From assembly GCA_027005175.1 (NCBI GenBank), contig JALTMC010000428.1, positions 1-15,546 on the forward strand: a stretch of DNA of 15,546 nt. Direction: 5' to 3'. Each line of letters starts with the position of its first letter. The stretch's first letter is position 1. The position numbers were made by a program, and so were the translations under genes. The notes beneath the pieces are model-generated. The model was not told where the DNA came from, made no database searches, and was given only the letters and a program-made list of their open reading frames with translations. Positions 1-7,410 of this stretch are shown here, piece after piece. This DNA is from Myxococcales bacterium. GTDB lineage: Bacteria > Myxococcota_C > UBA6777.

Positions 1-1
1 C

Positions 2-1258
2 GGTGACCTGTTTGATAGTCGGAACCTGCAACCCATTACATTGTCGCGGGCATCACACGTCTTTAGCTTGTTGCGGGAGCACAAGATCCCCGTCTTTGCT
101 TCCGAGGGGAATCACGATACTGCACAACATCGGTATCGTGGTGAGCCCAATTGGTACGAGTATCTCGCGGGCGAAGAGTTTTTGATCTATCTCCAGGATC
201 AAATCGAAGGAGGCGAGGTTCTCTTTGAACCCTGGGAGGAGGAGTCTCTCAGTGGTGGCTACTATGACTTCCCCAACGGTGTTCGCGTGATTGGAACGCA
301 GTGGTACGGCACTCGTGCTGATGCCATGCTCGACAAGATCGCCACAGGCTTGGCTGCTTTGCCTCCTGCGAAGTTTTCCATTCTGATGTTTCACGGTGGG
401 CTGACCGATTATGTAGGCTCTGCATCGGGAGGTGCAGAGTTCGAAAGATTCTTGCTCTTGCGCCCCTATGTTCATTACCTGGCACTGGGTCACATTCACA
501 AGAAGTATGAGAGACAGAACTGGATCTTTAATCCCGGCTCTTTGGAGGTGACCAAGATTAGCGATTATTTCGAGACGCACGGGGTCTTTCGTGTCACGGT
601 TACGCTCGATCCTACTATCTCTGTGGAGGCGGAGCACCTTACCGATTATCGACGACGGCCTGTTGTCTGGTTGTCGCTGTCATGTGATTTGTACAACACC
701 CCCGAACAACTCGAGCAGGCCATTCGAGATCTTGTACTGGGTGAGGGGAAGCGCAAGCTTGCATCCACAAAGCGAGAGTTCCCAAGCGATCTTCCTTTTG
801 TCGATCCGATCTGTTACCTGGAACTCAATGGTACGCTTGGTTTTCCTTTCTCTGCGATCCCCTTTGCTGAGCTAGAACCATGGATTGTGGAACAGCTCGA
901 TGCAGCGATCTTTCGTCATCACAACCGAACCATCCCACGAAAGCTCGGGGGAGAAGATGATTTCTTGCTTGAGGATGGAAGGATCGATCGCGAGATGCTG
1001 GAACGCAGAGTCTTTGCTCGTTTGATCTCTGAAGATACGCGGTATCGTGAGGCTTCTGGCTTGTTGGCTCGTTGGGCTATGGAGCTGAAGAAAGATATAC
1101 TTCGAGGTGACATCTCAGCGCCAGAGCATGAGTCTTATTTGGAGAGGTTGAGAAAGATCTTACAAGAACATGTTCATGTGGAAGAGCAAGTGGAAGAAGA
1201 TTCGAACACGACCATCGTTAAAAGTGAATCGAGGGGCGTAGGGGAAAACCCAACATAA
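2..1258 (+). CDS. SbcD/Mre11-like metallophosphoesterase (5' truncated by the window edge)
   Basis: The reading frame is open from base 2, so the true start lies before the window; the in-frame TTG at 41 is internal, because GDLFD, a core metal-binding motif, sits upstream of it. In the visible 418 residues the calcineurin-like phosphoesterase motifs appear in order: GDLFD (1-5), EGNHD (35-39), MFHGG (129-133) and LGHIH (162-166), followed by a conserved NPGSLE segment. This set and spacing match the SbcD/Mre11/YhaO type of DNA-repair nuclease, which uses two metal ions to cut DNA ends, usually with an SbcC/Rad50-type ATPase. The residues after about 200 form a charged, mostly helical-looking C-terminal region that I cannot assign. 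No SbcC partner lies downstream (the next gene is spoVG); a partner upstream cannot be seen. Family is firm; exact substrate is inferred. Confidence 0.85.
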   Translation, partial: GDLFDSRNLQPITLSRASHVFSLLREHKIPVFASEGNHDTAQHRYRGEPNWYEYLAGEEFLIYLQDQIEGGEVLFEPWEEESLSGGYYDFPNGVRVIGTQWYGTRADAMLDKIATGLAALPPAKFSILMFHGGLTDYVGSASGGAEFERFLLLRPYVHYLALGHIHKKYERQNWIFNPGSLEVTKISDYFETHGVFRVTVTLDPTISVEAEHLTDYRRRPVVWLSLSCDLYNTPEQLEQAIRDLVLGEGKRKLASTKREFPSDLPFVDPICYLELNGTLGFPFSAIPFAELEPWIVEQLDAAIFRHHNRTIPRKLGGEDDFLLEDGRIDREMLERRVFARLISEDTRYREASGLLARWAMELKKDILRGDISAPEHESYLERLRKILQEHVHVEEQVEEDSNTTIVKSESRGVGENPT

Positions 1259-1313
1259 ATAGAATTTTAGAGGATGTGCGTTTTCCTTCGCATGGGAACA
1301 TGCCAAAAAAATC

Positions 1314-1342
1314 TTGACAATATTTTTTGATAATAGTATAGC
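1314..1342 (+). promoter_or_regulatory. sigma70-type promoter for spoVG
   Basis: A perfect -35 box TTGACA (1314-1319) is followed after 17 bp by TATAGC (1337-1342), a 4/6 match to the -10 consensus, inside an AT-rich stretch. It lies 55 bp after the phosphoesterase stop. The predicted start near 1350 would give spoVG a leader of about 230 nt. Confidence 0.55.
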
Positions 1343-1349
1343 CTTGTCG

Positions 1350-1579
1350 TTCTGCTCGTTGGGTACTTCTGATAGCCCCAAAATCTGGGTCAAGTTCAGA
1401 GTAAAAAATCAGTTGATTCTCTCCAAAGAATCGGCTATATCATTCCTGACTTGTAAATGGATGCAAATAATCCCCAGAGTTCTGGGGTTCTGATTCAACA
1501 GGCTATCAAACAACAAGCTGACTCTTGCGTGGCTCAAGGCCACAACAGCAGGATTATTCAATCTGGAAGGGAGCAGTTG
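1350..1579 (+). promoter_or_regulatory. Long structured 5' leader of spoVG
   Basis: Between the promoter and the chosen spoVG start lie several inverted repeats: a 10-bp stem 1411-1420/1427-1436 (two G-U pairs, loop CTCCAA), a CCCCAG/CTGGGG hairpin (1472-1487) and GTGGC/GCCAC (1531-1545). GGCTAT (1433-1438) can pair instead with ATAGCC (1372-1377), which would compete with the first stem. An open frame runs in from ATG 1457, but it has no ribosome binding site and no resemblance to SpoVG before residue 42. I recognise no riboswitch class here. Confidence 0.3.
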
Positions 1580-1948
1580 ATGCAGATCACCGAGGTTAAG
1601 GTCTTTCCCGTAGAAGAGGAAAAACTAAAAGCCTATGTTACCATAACCTTGGACGACTGTTTTATTGTCCGGGACTTGAAGGTTATTAATGGCAAAAACG
1701 GCATGTTTGTCGCGATGCCAAGCAAAAAGACGCGAGACGGGTCATTCAAAGATATCGCACATCCACTGAACAGCGATACCCGTCGGGAAATGGAGCAGGT
1801 TATTTTGGAAGCGTACCGAGATGAGATGGGCAGTGAGTCCCCAGCACATCTTTCTTCTGAGCCTTCTTCCATCTTGTCTACAGCTACAGCAGGGACGTTG
1901 CTCGATATCAAGACAGAGAGCAGCCCCGTTGTTGGTGTTGACAACTAA
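1580..1948 (+). CDS. spoVG: SpoVG-family nucleic-acid-binding regulator
   Basis: A 122-residue SpoVG-family protein. The family hallmark is present: MQITEVKVFPV at the start, the FIVRDLKVI strand, then GMFVAMPSKKT and FKDIAHPLNSDTR. These residues form the beta-sheet core and helix that bind DNA or RNA in characterised SpoVG proteins. I chose ATG 1580 because GGAAGGGAG (1565-1573) sits 6 bp upstream and family homology begins exactly at MQITEV; a longer frame from ATG 1457 adds 41 unrelated residues without an RBS. The last 35 or so residues are a Ser/Thr-rich, probably disordered tail. The gene is followed 41 bp later by tRNA-Gln and may be cotranscribed with it. Outside spore formers the role is regulatory but poorly defined; the target here is unknown. 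Confidence 0.9.
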   Translation: MQITEVKVFPVEEEKLKAYVTITLDDCFIVRDLKVINGKNGMFVAMPSKKTRDGSFKDIAHPLNSDTRREMEQVILEAYRDEMGSESPAHLSSEPSSILSTATAGTLLDIKTESSPVVGVDN

Positions 1949-1989
1949 AGCATATCGATTGTCTTTGGAGCAATCCAAGGGGAGTTGAT

Positions 1990-2061
1990 TGGGGTGTCGC
2001 CAAGCGGCAAGGCATCGGGTTTTGGGTCCGACATTCGTAGGTTCGAATCCTACCACCCCAG
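1990..2061 (+). tRNA. tRNA-Gln (anticodon TTG)
   Basis: Full cloverleaf by eye: acceptor TGGGGTG (1990-1996) pairs with CACCCCA (2054-2060), discriminator G2061; anticodon stem TCGGG/TCCGA (2015-2019, 2027-2031) around loop TTTTGGG with anticodon TTG (2022-2024); T arm GTAGG-TTCGAAT-CCTAC (2037-2053). CCA is not encoded. A TTGACA box (1938-1943) at the end of spoVG might drive it, but I see no good -10, so cotranscription with spoVG is as likely. Confidence 0.95.
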
Positions 2062-2067
2062 CTCTGT

Positions 2068-2121
2068 AGAGATGGAACAAAAGTTCTCCTTCTGGGAGGG
2101 CTTTTGCTCCATCTCTATCTT
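2068..2121 (+). terminator. Hairpin terminator after tRNA-Gln
   Basis: A 16-position stem (2068-2083 with 2101-2116) has 15 pairs and one A-C mismatch, plus a small CTCC/GGAG stem in the loop. The T tract behind it is modest (ATCTTTG). It may double as a tRNA 3' processing boundary. Confidence 0.7.
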
Positions 2122-2333
2122 TGTGTCTTGAGTCCTTGTTTCTTTTGCAAGAGAGAAGGAGGGATTCTTCCAAAAGCTGGCTTTTCTTAAAGAAAGCAAA
2201 GCTTTTCATAAATCAAGCAGCTGATGCTGAGAATCTCATGGTTCTTTTGACATCTTAGAGAAGCGGCTGCTTCTCTTTTTTTTTACTTAACTATCTTCCT
2301 TCGATTGATCGACAAAGAGGAGCTTGCAACGCG
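2122..2333 (+). promoter_or_regulatory. rplY leader region with possible antiterminator
   Basis: No gene is visible in these 212 bases. They hold an imperfect AAAAGCT/AGCTTTT hairpin (around 2172-2206), the segment AAGCAGCTG (2215-2223), and the terminator at 2257-2284. The segment can pair over 9 positions (one G-U) with 2264-2272, the loop and 3' arm of that terminator, so an antiterminator conformation is possible. No convincing promoter is seen. The rplY ribosome binding site AGAGGAG is at 2316-2322. Confidence 0.3.
2257..2284 (+). terminator. Rho-independent terminator just upstream of rplY
   Basis: A perfect 8-bp stem AGAGAAGC/GCTTCTCT (2257-2264, 2269-2276) with loop GGCT is followed by eight more Ts (2277-2284). 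It sits only 49 bp before the rplY start, so it either ends transcripts from upstream or acts as an attenuator for rplY. Confidence 0.85.
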
Positions 2334-2945
2334 ATGGATGCAAATATACTGTCGGTACGTGAGCGGCAAAGTTTTGGAAAAGGCGGCGCTCGCAAACTGA
2401 GACGAGATGGGCGGGCTCCTGCCATTGCCTACGCAGACGGGAACAAACCCCTACATTTTGACCTTGAGGAAGCTAACTTGCTTCAGATCCTTCGCAAACA
2501 CGGTAAAAATGCCTTGGTTACGTTGGATTTTGCAGACAGTGATATCCCCGACACCCTGGTTATGCTTCGTGAACTTCAACGCGAGCCCATCAGCCGCTCT
2601 GTGATGCATGTGGATTTTAACTTGGTCTCTCTCGACAAGCCTGTGCATGTTCCTGTGAAGCTGTCCTATGATGGCCGTCCTATCGGGCTGATTGAGGGCG
2701 GTATCGCTGATGTGATTCGACGCGAAATTGTGGTCGAGTGTCTGCCCAACAAGATCCCCACACAGATTAGTGTTGATGTGACTGGGCTTGGCTTGAACGA
2801 AGCTCTGCATGTGGGTGATGTTGTGTTGCCTGAAGGTCTGAGCTATGTTGATGATGTCAAACTGACTCTTGTCACCATTTCAGCTCCCAAAGGAGTGGAA
2901 GAAGTGGCGGAAGAAGATGGCGAAGAAGAAGCAACAGAGGCATAA
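2334..2945 (+). CDS. rplY: 50S ribosomal protein L25, general stress protein CTC form
   Basis: A 203-residue L25 of the long CTC type. The N-terminal domain (about 1-95) that binds 5S rRNA shows the expected GKGGARKLRRDGRAPAIAY segment; the C-terminal TL5/CTC beta domain (about 96-185) follows with VHVPVKLSYDGRPIGL and the strand VVLPEGL. The last 20 residues are a strongly acidic Glu-rich tail, common in CTC-type proteins. ATG 2334 is preceded by AGAGGAG (2316-2322, 11 bp away). A further ATG at 2338 is out of frame. pth follows after 32 bp, the usual rplY-pth pairing, so the two are probably cotranscribed. In many relatives prs precedes this pair; here tRNA-Gln and spoVG take that place. 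Confidence 0.95.
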   Translation: MDANILSVRERQSFGKGGARKLRRDGRAPAIAYADGNKPLHFDLEEANLLQILRKHGKNALVTLDFADSDIPDTLVMLRELQREPISRSVMHVDFNLVSLDKPVHVPVKLSYDGRPIGLIEGGIADVIRREIVVECLPNKIPTQISVDVTGLGLNEALHVGDVVLPEGLSYVDDVKLTLVTISAPKGVEEVAEEDGEEEATEA

Positions 2946-2977
2946 TATACTGTTGTGCTTGTTGAAAGGAATCCAAG

Positions 2978-3589
2978 GTGAGATGGGTCATTGTGGGCTT
3001 GGGGAATCCAGGCTCGCGCTACAAACATGATCGTCACAACGCTGGATTTCATGTTGTTGATGCTTTGTCTAAAGAATTGGGGTTGTCCCTTCAACCACAA
3101 CGCTTCAACTCTGTTGGAGGCGTGACCCAGATGGGTCGTGTTGAGGTTGTTTTGGTCCAACCCCAAACCTATATGAACTTGAGCGGCGAAGCAGTTGCTC
3201 CTCTCGCAAGATACTATAACGTTGATCCTGAAAACGTTTTGGTGATTCACGACGAGCTGGAACTCTCTTTAGGCCGCTTGAAGTTTAAAAGAGGTGGTGG
3301 TGAGGCAGGACATCGGGGATTGTTGTCGATCAGTGAGTGGCTTGACACTCGTGACTACCCCCGTTTGCGATTTGGTATCGGCCGTCCTTCCGAACCCTCC
3401 GTTTCCATCTCTGATTTTGTGCTGTGTCCACCATCTCCTCCACAAGAGGAAATGTGGGAGGCTTCTGTGCAGCAAGCTGTTCAAATGATTCGTTGTTGTT
3501 GCGAAGAAGGCCTGGTTCAGGCCATGAACTTGTGGAATAGTCGTCGCCTCCCTGCTCCAGTGTCCGAGAAACCCGTAAAGGAACAATAG
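2978..3589 (+). CDS. pth: Peptidyl-tRNA hydrolase
   Basis: Pth cleaves the ester bond of peptidyl-tRNAs that drop off the ribosome and so recycles tRNA. The 203-residue protein carries the family landmarks at the standard numbers: GLGNPG with N10, RHNAGF with catalytic H20, TYMNLSG with N67, and IHDEL with D92. The segment normally read as GHNGL is GHRGL here, so the Asn that helps bind tRNA/substrate (N114 in the E. coli enzyme) is R113. The start is GTG 2978 with AAGGA (2966-2970) 7 bp upstream; the protein then begins exactly as the family does. It lies 32 bp behind rplY. Probably active, since the catalytic His, Asp and two Asn are intact. Confidence 0.95.
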   Translation: MRWVIVGLGNPGSRYKHDRHNAGFHVVDALSKELGLSLQPQRFNSVGGVTQMGRVEVVLVQPQTYMNLSGEAVAPLARYYNVDPENVLVIHDELELSLGRLKFKRGGGEAGHRGLLSISEWLDTRDYPRLRFGIGRPSEPSVSISDFVLCPPSPPQEEMWEASVQQAVQMIRCCCEEGLVQAMNLWNSRRLPAPVSEKPVKEQ

Positions 3590-3735
3590 CCTCCTGGTGA
3601 TGGGGAATCCTAGCGATCCCTCTGGACCTTCTTAAGGCTGCCGGGTCTTTCTGGACTTCATTTCGTGTTGAATGACTGACTGTTTGTTTCCTCGCTATTC
3701 AGAAAATGCGAGGCACTTGAAAAGGAGTCTTGACT

Positions 3736-6270
3736 ATGAACTTTCTATACGGGAGCGTCACCTTGTGTGCTCTCTTTGGCCTTGCAGGTCTGTATTTTGC
3801 TTTTATGAAGGCCCGTCAAATTCGGGAAGAAGATGCTGGTACTGATCGAATGAAAGAGATCGCGGGTTATATCCGTGAAGGTGCCATGGCGTTTCTTTCT
3901 GCCGAATACAAAATTCTCTCGATCTTTGTCATCATCGTATTTGTTCTCCTGTGGGTCCTCAATGATGGCCGACCCAACACACATGCCTTTGTGGCCGTTT
4001 CCTTCTTGGTCGGAGCTATCTTCAGTGCCATCGCAGGCTGGGCTGGCATGTCTGTCGCGACCCTGGCCAACGTTCGTACGGCTGCAAGTGCTCGCGAAAG
4101 CCTCAACAAAGCATTGGGTGTCGCTTTCGCCGGTGGTACTGTTATGGGTATGGCTGTCGTCGGTCTCGGGGTCCTCGGCTTATCGATCCTGTTCGGCCTT
4201 TATGCGATGAAGTTTGGCTACAAAACACCGGAAGAACTGCGTACCTTGCTGTCCGTTGTTGCTGGTTTCTCCCTGGGGGCTTCCTCCATCGCCCTGTTTG
4301 CTCGTGTTGGTGGTGGTATCTACACTAAGGCGGCTGATGTTGGTGCTGACCTCGTTGGTAAAGTGGAAGCAGGAATTCCCGAAGATGATCCACGCAACCC
4401 TGCAACGATCGCTGACAATGTTGGTGATAACGTCGGTGACGTCGCTGGAATGGGAGCTGACCTCTTTGAGTCCTATGTCGCTTCCATCGTAAGTGCTATG
4501 GTCCTCGGCGCAACAATGACTGTTGCTGGTCAACCCGACCTCCACATTATCTTGTTGCCTTTGCTGTTGGCGGCTGCTGGAATCATCGTCTCTATCGGCG
4601 GTACCTACTTCGTTCGCACCTCCGAAGGTGGTGATCCACAGAAAGCTCTCAACCGTGGAACTTTCGGCGCACTCTTCATCATGATCGGTGTGACCTATGC
4701 GATGTGTTCTTACTTGTTCCCCGCAGCTGGTGCTGTGCTCTCGGGCAAAACCATCACAGGCTTGAATGTTTTCTACTCTGTTACGATTGGTTTGTTTGCG
4801 GGTACCCTGATCGGTCTCCTCTGTGAGTATTACACCGCAGATAAATTCAAGCCTGTTCGTCATATCGCTGACCAAAGTCAAACGGGTTCCGCGACCACCA
4901 TTATCTCGGGTCTTGGTGTTGGTATGCAGTCCACCGCTGGTCCGATTTTGGTGCTCGCCACCGCGATTGGCTTGTCCTATCATTTCGCTGGACTCTTTGG
5001 TATCGCTGTTGCTGCTTTGGGTATGCTCGCCACCACCGGTATTCAACTGGCTGTTGATGCATACGGACCCATCGCTGATAACGCTGGCGGTATCGCTGAA
5101 ATGGCTGAGCTTGGCTCCGAAGTTCGCGGTCGTACTGACAAATTGGACGCTGTGGGTAACACCACCGCAGCTATCGGAAAAGGTTTTGCGATTGGCTCCG
5201 CTGCCCTGGCTGCTCTTTCTTTGTTCTCCTCGTTCCAATCAACATTGACTGCTGCAAATGCTTCTGTCTCTTTCAATATCACAAATCCTGAAGTGATGAT
5301 TGGACTCCTTGTTGGTGGTATGTTGCCTTTTCTCTTCTCTGCTTTTGCAATGGACGCTGTGGGTGCCGCTGCGAAAGACATGATTGAAGAAGTTCGCCGT
5401 CAGTTCCGTGAAATCCCCGGCCTTAAAGAAGGAAAAGAGGGTGTCAAAGCTGACCACGCCAAGTGTGTTGAAATCTCTACCAAGGCTTCACTTCGCAAGA
5501 TGATCTTGCCTGGCCTTCTGGCGATTATATCCCCCATTGCTGTCGGCTTTCTAAGCCTCTCTGCTCTCGGCGGTTTGCTTGCAGGTACAACCGTCTCCGG
5601 CGTGTTGATGGCCATCTTTATGTCCAACGCCGGTGGTGCTTGGGACAACGCCAAAAAGTATATCGAAATGGGTGAGTTTGGCGGTAAAGGCTCTGATGCA
5701 CACAAAGCCGCTGTTGTTGGCGACACTGTTGGCGATCCGTTCAAAGATACCGCAGGTCCTTCCCTCAATATCTTAATCAAACTGATCAGTGTGATCGCAT
5801 TGGTTATGGCTCCTTCCTTGATCAATTTTCATAAGAAAGACATCAAGAAAGGGAAAGCCTCTGCGACGAAAGTACGCACTGTTGTCAAAGCTGCTCCCGC
5901 TCCCGCAGCTCGTCGTGTCGTAGCTCCCGCAGCTCGTCGCGTTGTAGCTCCCGCAGCTCGTCGTGTCGTGGCTCCCGCAGCTCGTCGTGTCGTAGCTCCT
6001 GCTCTCCGGGCCCCAGTGGCTCGTCCGGCGGCTCCAGTAGCTCGTCCGGTAGCTCCAGTGGTTCGTCCGGTGGCTCGACCAGTAGTTCCGGTGGCTCGAC
6101 CAGTAGTTCCGGTGGCTCGACCAGTAGTTCCGGTGGCTCGACCAGTAGTTCCGGTAGCTCGTCCGGTAGCTCCAGTGGCTCGTCCGGTAGCTCCGGTGGC
6201 TCGTCCGGTAGCACGTCCAGTTTCTGCTCCAGCGGCACGACGTGCTGCAAAAGTTCCTGCGAAGCGTTAA
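3736..6270 (+). CDS. hppA: Membrane-bound ion-pumping pyrophosphatase with a long Ala/Pro/Arg/Val repeat tail
   Basis: HppA hydrolyses pyrophosphate and uses the energy to move H+ or Na+ across the membrane. Residues 1-698 are a complete family member with about 16 membrane segments. The substrate site is clear: [19 protein letters not shown], then [20 protein letters not shown], and near the end [26 protein letters not shown] has Ala where K+-independent enzymes have Lys, so this belongs to the K+-dependent class; the pumped ion cannot be settled by eye. From K700 to the end (residue 844) there is an extra tail of about 145 residues: four PAARRVVA units, then [14 protein letters not shown] repeats, ending in a basic [11 protein letters not shown] 3736 is preferred to TTG 3730 because AAAGGAG (3721-3727) lies 8 bp before the ATG. 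A CCTCGC/GCGAGG inverted repeat (3690-3713) abuts that site. The gene separates pth from rpsF and has its own terminator. Confidence 0.95.
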   Translation: MNFLYGSVTLCALFGLAGLYFAFMKARQIREEDAGTDRMKEIAGYIREGAMAFLSAEYKILSIFVIIVFVLLWVLNDGRPNTHAFVAVSFLVGAIFSAIAGWAGMSVATLANVRTAASARESLNKALGVAFAGGTVMGMAVVGLGVLGLSILFGLYAMKFGYKTPEELRTLLSVVAGFSLGASSIALFARVGGGIYTKAADVGADLVGKVEAGIPEDDPRNPATIADNVGDNVGDVAGMGADLFESYVASIVSAMVLGATMTVAGQPDLHIILLPLLLAAAGIIVSIGGTYFVRTSEGGDPQKALNRGTFGALFIMIGVTYAMCSYLFPAAGAVLSGKTITGLNVFYSVTIGLFAGTLIGLLCEYYTADKFKPVRHIADQSQTGSATTIISGLGVGMQSTAGPILVLATAIGLSYHFAGLFGIAVAALGMLATTGIQLAVDAYGPIADNAGGIAEMAELGSEVRGRTDKLDAVGNTTAAIGKGFAIGSAALAALSLFSSFQSTLTAANASVSFNITNPEVMIGLLVGGMLPFLFSAFAMDAVGAAAKDMIEEVRRQFREIPGLKEGKEGVKADHAKCVEISTKASLRKMILPGLLAIISPIAVGFLSLSALGGLLAGTTVSGVLMAIFMSNAGGAWDNAKKYIEMGEFGGKGSDAHKAAVVGDTVGDPFKDTAGPSLNILIKLISVIALVMAPSLINFHKKDIKKGKASATKVRTVVKAAPAPAARRVVAPAARRVVAPAARRVVAPAARRVVAPALRAPVARPAAPVARPVAPVVRPVARPVVPVARPVVPVARPVVPVARPVVPVARPVAPVARPVAPVARPVARPVSAPAARRAAKVPAKR
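5902..5997 (+). repeat. 24-bp tandem repeat coding PAARRVVA, 4 copies
   Basis: Four consecutive 24-bp units (starting at 5902, 5926, 5950 and 5974) differ at only a few third positions. They lie in frame in the hppA 3' end and encode the first part of the cationic tail. Confidence 0.9.
6070..6153 (+). repeat. 21-bp tandem repeat coding VARPVVP, 4 identical copies
   Basis: Four identical 21-bp units start at 6070, 6091, 6112 and 6133, flanked on both sides by diverged relatives (from about 6010 to 6220) coding VARPVAP. The lack of differences even at silent sites points to recent slippage or unequal exchange. Confidence 0.9.
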
Positions 6271-6300
6271 TTAAAAAGGCGCTAGCTATTTGTAGAGGAG

Positions 6301-6340
6301 AGGGACAGTGGAAGAGCCATTGTCCTTCTTTCTTTTTTTC
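6301..6340 (+). terminator. Rho-independent terminator of hppA
   Basis: Stem GGACAGTGG/CCATTGTCC (6303-6311, 6317-6325; one G-U, loop AAGAG), extendable by two pairs to 6301/6327, is followed by a T-rich tail (6326-6340). It is 30 bp after the hppA stop and 56 bp before rpsF. Confidence 0.8.
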
Positions 6341-6395
6341 TCCTTGCTCGCTTCCAATCTGGCGGTGGGCCGAAAAAGACCAAAGGGAGGTTTTC

Positions 6396-6932
6396 GTGAA
6401 GCTCAGAAAGTACGAGACCGTTTATGTCGTGCGTGCAGACCTGACCGAAGAAAAACAGCAACAGCTCTTCGCTCGTTTGGATGGTATTATCCAGGCAAGC
6501 GGTGGAAAAGTGCTGCGTTTCGATGATTGGGGTGTTCGTAAAACCGCTTATCTAGTGCAAAAACACTCGAAAGCACACTACCAGCAAATTACGTATGCTG
6601 GTGCACCTGGAGTTGTCGCTGAATTAGAGCGGATCTTCCGGATGCTTGATGAAGTGATGAAGTTCTACAGCATGAAAGTGTCTGAGGGTCTCTCTGAAGA
6701 AGAGTTGGCCCAGGAAGAACTCATTAAAACTGAGCCCAGACGTGATGAAGGCGATCGTTATGAGCGTCGTACCCGTCGTGATTACGTTGATCGTGGTGAT
6801 CGTGGTGATCGTGGTTCCAGAGGTCCTCGCAATGATCGTAACGAACGAAGTGCTCGTGATGCGAAGGAAGAGTCCGTTGAAAAAGCAAGCTCTGATGAGG
6901 CGGCTGTTGAGGCTGCCTCGGCAGAGGCTTGA
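6396..6932 (+). CDS. rpsF: 30S ribosomal protein S6 with extended Arg/Asp-rich tail
   Basis: The first 95 or so residues are a normal S6 (MKLRKYETVYVVRADL at the start, the WGVRKTAYLVQKH strand, and EVMKFYSMKV at the end of the core), which pairs with S18 on the platform of the small subunit. The remaining 80 residues exceed the usual length (E. coli S6 is about 131-135): a Glu-rich stretch, an Arg/Asp section with three DRG units coded by a 9-bp tandem repeat (6789-6815), then an acidic Ala/Glu end. The start is GTG 6396 with AGGGAGG (6384-6390) 5 bp upstream. This is the first gene of rpsF-rpsR-rplI. No clear promoter is visible between the hppA terminator and this start. Confidence 0.95.
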   Translation: MKLRKYETVYVVRADLTEEKQQQLFARLDGIIQASGGKVLRFDDWGVRKTAYLVQKHSKAHYQQITYAGAPGVVAELERIFRMLDEVMKFYSMKVSEGLSEEELAQEELIKTEPRRDEGDRYERRTRRDYVDRGDRGDRGSRGPRNDRNERSARDAKEESVEKASSDEAAVEAASAEA

Positions 6933-6947
6933 GTTTACGGATGGTTG

Positions 6948-6966
6948 AAAACTCCTAGAGAGTTTT
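6948..6966 (+). other. Intercistronic hairpin between rpsF and rpsR
   Basis: AAAACTC/GAGTTTT (7 bp, loop CTAGA) lies 15 bp after the rpsF stop. There is no T tract after it, so it more likely affects RNA stability or processing within the operon than termination. Confidence 0.4.
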
Positions 6967-7028
6967 GGCCAGAAGGTGAACAGGATTATTCTGAATCATC
7001 AAATATTCATCAATGAAGGAGTTCAATT

Positions 7029-7376
7029 ATGAGCCAGGATCTTGAGAATAGAGAGTCCGCTGCTCCCATCAGTGACCGAAAAAAGGCAGATGAGCCGATT
7101 GGCGCGCCCCGTCCGGATCGTCGTGATAGTGTGCCTGCGATCATTCGGCGACGTCGTCCCTTTGGCCGCCGTAAAGTCTGTCGTTTTTGTGTAGACCCAA
7201 CACTTCGTATCGATTTTCGCGAGCCTATGCTGCTGAAATACTTTGTTACGGAACGAGGCAAGATCATTCCCCGACGTATTTCAGGTAACTGTGCAAAGCA
7301 CCAAAGAGAACTCGCACGATCGATCAAACGTGCTCGTGTTCTTGGTCTGATGCCTTTTACCATTATCGATGGCTAA
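7029..7376 (+). CDS. rpsR: 30S ribosomal protein S18, zinc-ribbon (Cys-containing) form
   Basis: The C-terminal part of this 115-residue protein is S18: [31 protein letters not shown] and [10 protein letters not shown]. The pair CRFC plus a later NCAKH gives four potential zinc ligands, so this is the Cys-containing version that many bacteria have lost or replaced under zinc limitation. The first 40 or so residues are an extra charged N-terminal extension not present in short S18 proteins. ATG 7029 has AAGGAG (7016-7021) 7 bp upstream. It follows rpsF after 96 bp and precedes rplI by 34 bp. Confidence 0.95.
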   Translation: MSQDLENRESAAPISDRKKADEPIGAPRPDRRDSVPAIIRRRRPFGRRKVCRFCVDPTLRIDFREPMLLKYFVTERGKIIPRRISGNCAKHQRELARSIKRARVLGLMPFTIIDG

Positions 7377-7410
7377 CCCCTGACCTTTTGGGAAATTATG
7401 AGGTGATACC

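Noticed and set aside
41-43. TTG 41 as the true start of the phosphoesterase
   Set aside because: The frame is open to the left edge and the essential GDLFD motif lies upstream of this codon.
1457-1579. Longer N-terminus for SpoVG from ATG 1457
   Set aside because: There is no ribosome binding site at 1457, and SpoVG similarity starts exactly at ATG 1580, which has a very strong one.
2247-2252. TTGACA as a promoter for rplY
   Set aside because: The -35 match is perfect, but no -10 occurs at 15-19 bp; that position falls in the terminator stem.
4180-5238. 352-codon antisense open frame across hppA
   Set aside because: It is a by-product of the codon bias of hppA; it has no RBS, no family features, and hppA is unmistakable on the other strand.
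5885-6250. Antisense Glu/Leu/Pro repeat protein opposite the hppA tail
   Set aside because: It is the mirror reading of the tandem repeats in hppA and has no ribosome binding site or independent support.
6344-6395. S6:S18-binding leader motif before rpsF
   Set aside because: A CCG triplet occurs (within GGGCCGAAA), but I could not find the flanking helices the motif needs.
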